NCBI GenBank assembly: GCA_031284845.1
Contig: JAITXH010000202.1
Coordinates: 1-6,356, forward strand
DNA from: Puniceicoccales bacterium
Lineage (GTDB): Bacteria; Verrucomicrobiota; Verrucomicrobiia; Opitutales; UBA953
DNA length: 6,356 bases
Reading direction: 5' to 3'
A model generated the notes under the pieces. That model did not search any database and was not told the origin of the DNA. It saw nothing but the letters and a program-made list of their open reading frames with translations. Numbering within the stretch: the stretch's first letter is position 1; every line of letters begins with the position of its first letter. Of the stretch, positions 1 to 4,851 are shown piece after piece. A program made the translations under genes and the position numbers.

Positions 1-118
1 CTTCATCTTTCAGAAAATGCGTTTCGGTGGCCGGGCCGGGCGAAGCGGGGAGGGCGATGGGCGGGAGGAGCGCGGAGAAGAGGAGAAGGAGAACGCTTTT
101 TGCTAAGTGCGGAAACAT
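1..118 (-). CDS. N-terminal fragment of an exported protein (partial)
   Basis: Reading leftward from an ATG at 118, an open frame of 39 codons runs off the window edge. It begins MFPHLAKSVLLLLFSALLPP, followed by IALPASPGPATETHFLKDE. This is a classical Sec signal peptide: a short N-region with one lysine (K7), a leucine-rich hydrophobic core at about residues 8-23, and a plausible signal peptidase I site after the LPA around residue 26. There is no cysteine, so it is not a lipoprotein. The mature part is cut off, so its function cannot be told. The ATG is chosen because the signal peptide starts right behind it. No Shine-Dalgarno sequence precedes it; the upstream bases read ATTCCTCCC. It would be transcribed from the AT-rich spacer to its right. 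Export is fairly sure, identity unknown. Confidence 0.6.
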   Translation of the reverse strand, partial: MFPHLAKSVLLLLFSALLPPIALPASPGPATETHFLKDE

Positions 119-130
119 GGGAGGAATTTT

Positions 131-163
131 GAATTAAAAATGAAAAATGAAAAATTAAAAATG
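131..163. repeat. A-rich short tandem-like repeat
   Basis: The tract is built from near-identical units of the type TTAAAAATG / AAAAATG repeated about four times (gaattaaaaatgaaaaatg followed by aaaaattaaaaatg). It lies 12 bases upstream of the start of the leftward exported-protein gene, inside its presumed leader. Tracts of this kind recur in intergenic DNA of Verrucomicrobia and some Bacteroidetes as far as I recall. No function is evident, though such a leader would be unstructured and AT-rich. Confidence 0.5.
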
Positions 164-198
164 GAGGTCTGCATATCTTACGGGAGAGGGAAAGCCGC

Positions 199-250
199 GT
201 AATCCGGGGATAAAACGAGGATTTTTTTGGTCCACGAATTCCACGAATTA
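199..250. repeat. Imperfect palindromic intergenic repeat, left copy
   Basis: The right arm (231-249) reads TCCACGAATTCCACGAATT, itself a tandem of CCACGAATT. The left arm (199-210, gtaatccgggga) matches the reverse complement of the right arm in about 9 of 12 positions, with roughly 20 T-rich bases between, so the unit could fold as a weak hairpin. The right arm recurs in inverted orientation at 375-393 with one mismatch in 19. The left arm plus following bases (199-214) recur in direct orientation at 382-397 with 14 of 16 identical. This looks like a decayed multi-copy intergenic element of the REP/MITE kind. No transposase or target duplication is visible. Confidence 0.55.
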
Positions 251-374
251 GATTTGGAAGATTACGCTTCTTTTGAAGAAAGATTATGTAAATGTTTGTT
301 GAATTTATTTATGAAACATCCTGATAATCAGTGCAATCTGTGGGTGATTGGTTTTGTGCTTCAGGGAGACAAGA

Positions 375-404
375 AATTCGTGTAATTCGTGGATAAACAA
401 GAGG
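375..404. repeat. Second copy of the intergenic repeat (half unit)
   Basis: AATTCGTGTAATTCGTGGA (375-393) is the reverse complement of the arm at 231-249 with a single mismatch, and continues as gataaacaagagg, matching the direct copy at 209-220. The second, complementary arm expected further right is not recognisable (the sequence reads tcctaatccagc), so this copy is either half an element or badly decayed. Confidence 0.55.
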
Positions 405-516
405 TTTTGATTTTCCTAATCCAGCAAGACAGGCAGCCAAACGCATGAGGATTAGGTTTATGGTTGGAATTTCCTGAAATCTTGCGCACACACAGAGCCG
501 AAAAAAAGCACTGATA

Positions 517-678
517 ATGAACACCGCACCCATACCCGAATCCCAGCCGGCACCTGCTCTCCGCCTCCCGCGCCCGAGACGGCTGGCTCCGGATTTGCTG
601 GGCAGTTGGGTCTATGCGCTGGTCGTCATCCTGCTGGCTTTGCAGGTGGTGGCGCTGGCGGTTTTGGATATTTTGTGA
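517..678 (+). CDS. Small single-pass membrane protein, 53 residues
   Basis: An ATG at 517 opens a 53-codon frame ending in TGA at 676-678. Residues 1-28 are rich in proline and arginine (MNTAPIPESQPAPALRLPRP, then RRLAPDLL). Residues 29-53 (GSWVYALVVILLALQVVALA, then VLDIL) form one clear transmembrane helix ending at the C-terminus. The RPRR cluster before the helix suggests an N-in, C-out topology. Coding is supported by an abrupt change from the AT-rich spacer to GC-rich sequence at the ATG, and by a G or C in the third position of 38 of 53 codons. The frame is closed by a TGA at 475-477 and has no other ATG. There is no clear Shine-Dalgarno. Its stop lies 2 bases from the stop of the convergent aminotransferase gene. 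I do not recognise a family. It could be a tail-anchored accessory subunit or a regulatory small protein. It might also be spurious, as it is short and conservation cannot be checked here. Confidence 0.5.
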   Translation: MNTAPIPESQPAPALRLPRPRRLAPDLLGSWVYALVVILLALQVVALAVLDIL

Positions 679-680
679 TC

Positions 681-1877
681 TTACTGCGGCGGGGGCCCGT
701 CCGCTTGTTTGCTCACTTTGTCCAGAAAGGCTCCTATCCTGTCGCAGGCGCGGATGATGTTTTCGTAACTCGTGGAGTAGCTGGCCCGGCAAAAACCTGC
801 GCCTCCGGGTCCGAAGGCCGTGCCGGGCACCATAGCTACCTTTTGCTCCTGAAGCAGGCGTTTGGCAAATGTCATAGAGTCCAATCCCGTGCTTGAAATG
901 CAGGGAAAGGCGTAGAAGGCACCGCGCGGCAGATGGCACCTCAGACCGAGTTCATTGAAACGGCGCACGATCACGTCGCGCCGTTCGCGATATTTTTCCC
1001 GCATGCGCAGCATATCTTCCCGCCCGTTGGTCAACGCTTCTATGGCCGCTTCCTGACTGACGATCGGGGCGCACATGATGGCGTATTGATGCACCTTCAG
1101 CATGGCGTCCAGCACTCCTGCGGGGCCGCATGCATAACCTACGCGAAAACCGGTCATCGCAAATGCCTTGGAGAAGCCGTGCAAAAATACCGTGCGCTCG
1201 CGCATCCCGGGCAGGCTGGCGATGCTGGTGTGGACTCCCTCAAAGGTAAGCTCGGAGTAAATCTCGTCGCTGATGACAAGGAGGTCTTTTTCCTCTGCGA
1301 AGGCTGCGATTTCCTCCAGTAGCGCCTTATCGGCTGTGCCGCCGGTGGGGTTTGTCGGGAAATTCAACAACAGTGCCTTGCATCCCGGTTGCCACGCGGC
1401 ACGCAGGGCATCCGCGGTCAGCGCAAAGTTGTTTGCCGCACTCGTAGGCACGCTGATCGCCGTGGCGTGGCAAAGGGCGATACCCGGTGCGTAAGAGACG
1501 TAGCATGGCTCGTGGTAGAGCACTTTGTCTCCGGGATTGAGAATGGCCCGCAGGAGGATGTCCATTGCCTCGGAGACGCCTATCGTCACGAGTATCTCGA
1601 TTTCCGGGTCGTATTCCGGCCCGTAGTTTTGCGCGACGTAGCGGGAAATCGCTTCGCGTAGCGCCTTCAGCCCCCGGTTATCCGTGTAGCTGGTCTTGCC
1701 TTTTTCGAGCGCACGCATGGCGACTTCGCGGATGCCGTAAGGCGTTACGAAATCGGGTTCGCCGATGCCGAGTGAAATTGCATCGCGCATTTGCGAGACT
1801 ATCGCGAAGAAGTCGCGGATGCCCGACTTTGGCAGGCATCCCACATGGTGCGCCACAAAACGTGAAGAAGTGTCCAT
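681..1877 (-). CDS. PLP-dependent aminotransferase, class I (AlaT/aspartate-type)
   Basis: 398 residues, the usual length for a fold-type I class I/II aminotransferase, a cytoplasmic enzyme that moves an amino group between an amino acid and a 2-oxo acid through pyridoxal phosphate. Family motifs are in order: GIGEPDFVTP (37-46), YTDNRGL (64-70), the cofactor-contacting N176 in NFPTNPTGG, D204 and Y207 in ISDEIYSEL, the Schiff-base lysine K237 in HGFSKAFAMTGFRVGY with phosphate-contacting R245, and R364 in GFCRASYS for the substrate carboxylate. All catalytic residues are present. The ATG is chosen because the family's N-terminal 'lPkSGIRdFF' segment follows at residues 15-24; no Shine-Dalgarno is seen. 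It lies 30 bases downstream of an Lrp/AsnC regulator on the same strand, so the two are probably co-transcribed. This layout recalls Bacillus YugG-YugH (AlaR-AlaT), so an alanine transaminase role is my best guess. Substrate cannot be read from sequence; aspartate or aromatic amino acids are alternatives. Confidence 0.9.
   Translation of the reverse strand: MDTSSRFVAHHVGCLPKSGIRDFFAIVSQMRDAISLGIGEPDFVTPYGIREVAMRALEKGKTSYTDNRGLKALREAISRYVAQNYGPEYDPEIEILVTIGVSEAMDILLRAILNPGDKVLYHEPCYVSYAPGIALCHATAISVPTSAANNFALTADALRAAWQPGCKALLLNFPTNPTGGTADKALLEEIAAFAEEKDLLVISDEIYSELTFEGVHTSIASLPGMRERTVFLHGFSKAFAMTGFRVGYACGPAGVLDAMLKVHQYAIMCAPIVSQEAAIEALTNGREDMLRMREKYRERRDVIVRRFNELGLRCHLPRGAFYAFPCISSTGLDSMTFAKRLLQEQKVAMVPGTAFGPGGAGFCRASYSTSYENIIRACDRIGAFLDKVSKQADGPPPQ
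686..711 (+). terminator. Possible hairpin terminator after the small membrane gene
   Basis: GCGGCGG (686-692), loop GGGC, CCG, one bulged T and CCGC (701-704) can form a 7-bp GC stem with a single bulge. It is followed by TTGTTTG, a weak T-rich tail. It starts 8 bases after the stop of the small plus-strand gene, the right place for a terminator, but it lies inside the 3' end of the aminotransferase gene, where it encodes the DGPPP tail. The T tract is poor, so it may be chance in GC-rich DNA. Confidence 0.28.
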
Positions 1878-1907
1878 CGTTCGTTATGTTGTCTGGCGTG
1901 GGTGGGG

Positions 1908-2390
1908 TTACGGGCTGACGGTGGGTTTGTCGGGGTCGTAGCCGCCGTTTCCGATGATATAGCCTTGCTCTTTGTAAGCGCGTAACATAAAGCAAGTTGC
2001 GGTTGACTGCACGCCTTCGATTTTCGCCAGCCTGTCGTGGACAAAGGAGGCCACCTTGCGCAGGTTGGCGTCTTTGACGATAACGAGGAGATCAAATGCT
2101 CCCGACAGGAGATAACAGGTCTCGACCTGTTCAAACTGGCTGATGCGCTCGGCGATCTGGTCGTAGCCGAAGCCGCCTTGCGGGCGCACCTTCACCTCGA
2201 TGAGAGCACGCACGTTCTTGTCTTCTTCAAAGTCGGGGTTGAGCACGGCGCGCCAGCCGAGGAAGATACCTGCCTCTTTGATTGCGGCAAATTGCGCGTC
2301 CACTTCGGCCTGGGGCAAGGCCAGTATCTGGGCTAACTGGGCGGCGTCGAGCGGTTCGCCTTCGAGCAAAAGTTTGAGCACGGCATTCAT
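1908..2390 (-). CDS. Lrp/AsnC-family transcriptional regulator (AlaR-like)
   Basis: 160 residues from the ATG at 2390. An N-terminal winged helix-turn-helix (about 3-45, with LDAAQLAQILALPQAEVDAQ as the helix pair) is followed by a RAM/AsnC ligand-binding domain (about 60-138). The RAM domain carries ALIEVKV, the FGYDQIAERISQFEQVETCY segment, and the effector-site loop LLSGAFDLLV (94-103), the family's GxYD-type turn. Such proteins form dimers to octamers on DNA and respond to an amino acid. The frame stays open 30 codons upstream, but that stretch (MRRRWQDSLAMRLRLH...) is arginine-rich, absent from the family and lies in the divergent spacer, so the internal ATG is preferred; it is preceded by TTTTTCTCCA rather than a Shine-Dalgarno. 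The extended C-terminus ending in VSP is, as I recall it, also seen in Bacillus AlaR. It probably controls the aminotransferase gene 30 bases downstream and perhaps itself. Effector unknown; alanine is a reasonable guess from context. Confidence 0.87.
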   Translation of the reverse strand: MNAVLKLLLEGEPLDAAQLAQILALPQAEVDAQFAAIKEAGIFLGWRAVLNPDFEEDKNVRALIEVKVRPQGGFGYDQIAERISQFEQVETCYLLSGAFDLLVIVKDANLRKVASFVHDRLAKIEGVQSTATCFMLRAYKEQGYIIGNGGYDPDKPTVSP

Positions 2391-2547
2391 TGGAGAAAAA
2401 CTGGTTATCTTGAAAAGTGACCGCTTCGATATGTGTAAACGCAGGCGCATAGCGAGAGAATCTTGCCAGCGCCGGCGCAAAGGAAAAACCGCGCATCTTC
2501 TTTTTCAGCTTTTCAGCTTTCCGATTTTATTATTTTTGTCCTCCCCT
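2391..2547. promoter_or_regulatory. Divergent intergenic region between the Lrp-type gene and argB
   Basis: 157 bases separate two divergent starts and must hold both promoters. Visible structure: a perfect palindrome GCGCCGGCGC (2469-2478), a tandem octamer TTTTCAGC twice (2502-2509, 2510-2517), and an AT-rich block whose TATTAT (2528-2533) is a fair -10 element for argB. With that -10, transcription would start only about 8 bases before the GTG, giving an almost leaderless messenger; no good -35 sits 17 bases upstream. For the leftward gene TTTACA (complement of 2434-2439) is a possible -35, without a well-spaced -10. Lrp-type regulators commonly bind upstream of their own gene, so an operator here is likely, but the motif is too loose to call. 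Confidence 0.4.
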
Positions 2548-3438
2548 GTGTCTGAATCCAAAATCATCGAAAAGGCCAACGTCCTCCTTGAGGCTCTGCC
2601 GTATATCCAAAAATTCCGCAGCAGCATCTTCGTCATCAAATATGGTGGCAGCTTCATGGATGACCCTAATCTCGAGGTGCGCGCCAGTGTCGCCCTCGAC
2701 ATCGTGTTCCTCGCTGCGGTGGGCATACAGACGGTAGTCGTGCATGGCGGCGGGAAGGCTATCACGCGCGCCATGGAGGCCTCCGGAATCAAGTCCGAAT
2801 GGCGCAACGGGATGCGCGTCACGAATGCGGAAACGGTCAAGATCGTCGAGCAAACGCTGAATTCGGAAGTGAACAAGGAAATCTGTGGAATCATCCGCAA
2901 AAGCGGAGGCCAGCCCAAGGGCATCGCGGGCAACGCCGTGTGTCTCTGCGAAAAGCTTTACGGTGCGGATGCAGAGGGCAATCCGGTGGACATCGGCTTC
3001 GTGGGCAACATCAAGTTTGTCCGCACGAAGATCATCAAGAAGGCACTTGCCGAGGGCTTCATCCCCGTGGTGTCGCCTATCGCGCTCGACGAAGATGACC
3101 AGCCCTACAATACGAATGCCGATGTGGCTGCTGCCGCTGTGGCCAGTTCACTCCGGGCGCGCCGTCTCGTCTTCATGAGTGATGTGCCTGGTCTGCTCGC
3201 CGACCCGAAGGATCCGGAATCGCTCATTTCGACACTGCCTGTGGGGCAGGTGGAAAAACTCAAGCGCGATGGCGTAATCGCCTCGGGCATGATCCCCAAG
3301 GTGGACAGTGCCGTCAAGGCGCTGCAAAACGGTGTGAAGCGCATTCACTTCATTGACGGGCGTGTGCAGCACAGCCTGTTGCTGGAAATCTTTACGGACA
3401 AGGGTGTCGGCACGGAAATCGTGCACGGTGGTGCTTGA
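2548..3438 (+). CDS. argB: Acetylglutamate kinase
   Basis: ArgB phosphorylates N-acetyl-L-glutamate with ATP, the second step of the acetylated route to ornithine and arginine, in the cytoplasm. From the GTG at 2548 the protein has 296 residues, normal for the family. It opens with EKANVLLEALPYIQKF (8-23), the N-terminal helix typical of hexameric, arginine-inhibited enzymes, so feedback inhibition is expected. Amino-acid kinase motifs follow: K31 in VIKYGG, the glycine loop VHGGGKAI (65-72), NGMRVT with R90, YNTNAD (187-192, with N188, N190 and the organising aspartate D192), SDVPGLL (211-217) and K251 in SGMIPKV. All catalytic residues match. KAI after the glycine loop differs from the commoner PQI/PEI. 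The frame is open far upstream (to 2200), but that part overlaps the regulator antisense and is not ArgB-like, hence the GTG start. No Shine-Dalgarno is seen (TCCTCCCCT precedes). It stands alone, diverging from the Lrp-type gene and converging on the response regulator; no other arg gene is in view. Confidence 0.96.
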   Translation: MSESKIIEKANVLLEALPYIQKFRSSIFVIKYGGSFMDDPNLEVRASVALDIVFLAAVGIQTVVVHGGGKAITRAMEASGIKSEWRNGMRVTNAETVKIVEQTLNSEVNKEICGIIRKSGGQPKGIAGNAVCLCEKLYGADAEGNPVDIGFVGNIKFVRTKIIKKALAEGFIPVVSPIALDEDDQPYNTNADVAAAAVASSLRARRLVFMSDVPGLLADPKDPESLISTLPVGQVEKLKRDGVIASGMIPKVDSAVKALQNGVKRIHFIDGRVQHSLLLEIFTDKGVGTEIVHGGA

Positions 3439-3462
3439 GCCGGTGCGTGCCGGAGGCCCCGG

Positions 3463-4836
3463 TCACACGTCCAAATCCGGCCACTCGACGAGCTTGCGGT
3501 GTAGAGTGCGGCGTGAAATCCCCATCAGCGCCGCCGCCTTGGTGCGGTTGCCTTTGGCCTCAATCAATGCCTGCCTCAACAGGCGCTTTTCGTTTTCTTC
3601 GCGGGAAAGCGGCCCTTTGGCCGTTGCTACGCTCTCGCCGCTGCTTCCTGTCGCTGTGCTGGCGGCGGCGTGGAAACGCGGATCGAGGTCGTATTCGCCA
3701 AGCTCGGCTCCGGAGCGCATCACGACGAGATTTTCGCAGAGATTGCGCAATTCCCGGATATTGCCCGGCCAGGCATAGGCTGCCAGCAGGCGTTGCGCAT
3801 CGGGCCGGAGCGAGGGAATGCGCAGGTTGTTCTCTTTTGCGAAAAGCTGGAGGTAGTGGCTGAGCAGGAGCGGAATGTCGTCCGGGCGCTCCCGGAGCGC
3901 AGGTAACTTGATTTGCACGACGCTCAGGCGGTAAAACAAATCTTCGCGGAAGGTGCCCTTTGCCGCCATTTCTTCCAGATTCTTATTCGTTGCGCACACG
4001 AGGCGTGCATCCACTTGCACGGGCTTTTGCGAGCCGAGGCGTTCCAGCGTGCGCGTCTCCAGGAAGCGCAGCAGTTTCACTTGTGTGGCGGCGTCTATTT
4101 CGCCGATTTCGTCTAAAAAAAGTGTGCCGCCATCCGCTGCTTCAAAGCGCCCCACGCGCCGCTCAACTGCGCCCGTGAAGGCTCCTTTTTCGTAGCCGAA
4201 TAATTCGCTCTCCAGCAGGTTTTCCGGAAGCGCTGCGCAATGGACCGGGATAAATGGCCCCGACGCACGCGGGCTGTTCTGGTGTATCATCTGCGCAAAA
4301 AGCTCTTTGCCCGTGCCCGTTTCGCCTAGCAGGAGCACACTCGCACGGGCCTGTGCCACTTGCCTCACCTGCTCTACGACGCGAGTGAGGGCACCGCTGT
4401 TGCCGATGATGCCTGCGAGGTTGAATTTCTTGTCCAGGCGCCGGTGCAGTTCTTTGTTTTCCTCCACCACGTTTCGCGTTTGCAGGGCGCGTTGGATGAC
4501 GATTTCCAGCTTCTCGAGGTTGACCGGTTTGGGAAGGAAATCGCAGGCGCCGCGCCGCATCGCTTCGACAGCCGTCTCCACGTTGCCGTAGGCTGTCATC
4601 ATGATGCACACGGGGCGTTCCGGCAGCGAGAGCGCCTTGTCTATCACACTCAGGCCGGATTTGCCCGCCATGCGCAGGTCAGTCAACACGACATCAAATT
4701 TCTCGCTGTCGAGGAGACGGAATGCTTCCTCGGCGTCGCGGGCGAGAAACAGCTCATAGGCCCCTTCGAGGGCGGCACTCAGGCCCTCGCGGGTGTTTTT
4801 TTCATCGTCCACAATAAGGATGGTCTTCGGTGTCAT
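3463..4836 (-). CDS. NtrC-family sigma-54-dependent response regulator
   Basis: 457 residues with the full three-domain layout. Receiver domain (about 4-120): acidic pair D10/D11, phosphoacceptor D53 in VLTDLRM, T81 and K103. AAA+ sigma-54 interaction domain (about 142-365): Walker A GETGTGKE (171-178), the sigma-54-contacting loop GAFTGA (218-223), Walker B LFLDEIG (239-245), and FREDLFYRL (296-304) with the arginine region. C-terminal Fis-type helix-turn-helix (about 415-452): NRTKAAALMGISRRTLHRKL. All residues for phosphorylation, ATP hydrolysis and sigma-54 contact are present, so it should be an active enhancer-binding activator of RNA polymerase with RpoN. One small oddity is VHCAAL (198-203), where most members have NCAAL. 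The ATG lies 15 bases after the hemA stop on the same strand, so co-transcription is likely. No histidine kinase is in the window, so partner and targets are unknown. The last bases converge on argB, 24 bases apart. Confidence 0.94.
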   Translation of the reverse strand: MTPKTILIVDDEKNTREGLSAALEGAYELFLARDAEEAFRLLDSEKFDVVLTDLRMAGKSGLSVIDKALSLPERPVCIMMTAYGNVETAVEAMRRGACDFLPKPVNLEKLEIVIQRALQTRNVVEENKELHRRLDKKFNLAGIIGNSGALTRVVEQVRQVAQARASVLLLGETGTGKELFAQMIHQNSPRASGPFIPVHCAALPENLLESELFGYEKGAFTGAVERRVGRFEAADGGTLFLDEIGEIDAATQVKLLRFLETRTLERLGSQKPVQVDARLVCATNKNLEEMAAKGTFREDLFYRLSVVQIKLPALRERPDDIPLLLSHYLQLFAKENNLRIPSLRPDAQRLLAAYAWPGNIRELRNLCENLVVMRSGAELGEYDLDPRFHAAASTATGSSGESVATAKGPLSREENEKRLLRQALIEAKGNRTKAAALMGISRRTLHRKLVEWPDLDV

Positions 4837-4851
4837 ATGGAGAATGTGATG

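Larger units (their letters stand above)
119..516. other. AT-rich intergenic region with degenerate repeats
   Basis: About 400 bases with no convincing gene. The base composition changes sharply from the GC-rich coding sequence on both sides to AT-rich, with long A and T runs. It holds a simple A-rich repeat (131-163), two copies of a 'tccacgaatt-N-cacgaatt' element in opposite orientation (231-249 and 375-393), a direct repeat (199-220 and 382-404) and a small 11-base palindrome CTGATaATCAG (321-331). Open frames crossing it on the minus strand are translations of the repeats and lack protein-like composition. Promoters for the exported-protein gene (leftward) and the small membrane gene (rightward) should lie here, but I cannot point to convincing -35/-10 pairs. 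Confidence 0.7.

Noticed and set aside
266..282. A hairpin TTCTT-ttg-AAGAA in the intergenic spacer
   Set aside because: The stem is five AT-rich base pairs with one GC, too weak to mean anything, and it is not followed by a T run.
361..939. A 192-codon minus-strand open frame across the spacer, the small gene and the aminotransferase end
   Set aside because: Its right part is an out-of-frame shadow of the aminotransferase and its left part translates the intergenic repeats; the composition is not protein-like.
2451..2469. A possible sigma-54 promoter (TGGCA...GCT on the minus strand) before the Lrp-type gene
   Set aside because: The conserved GG and GC are 12 bases apart rather than the required 10, and Lrp-family genes are not typical sigma-54 targets.
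2391..2480. A 30-residue N-terminal extension of the Lrp-type regulator
   Set aside because: The extra residues are arginine-rich, are not part of the family's helix-turn-helix and would occupy most of the divergent promoter region; the ATG at 2390 gives a standard length.
2200..2547. A 116-codon upstream extension of the argB frame
   Set aside because: It runs antisense through the Lrp-type regulator, is arginine/serine-rich and unlike ArgB; the family's N-terminal helix begins right after the GTG at 2548.
3439..3463. A terminator hairpin between the convergent argB and response-regulator genes
   Set aside because: The repeated CCGG (3450-3453, 3459-3462) gives only a 4-bp stem with no T tract on either strand.
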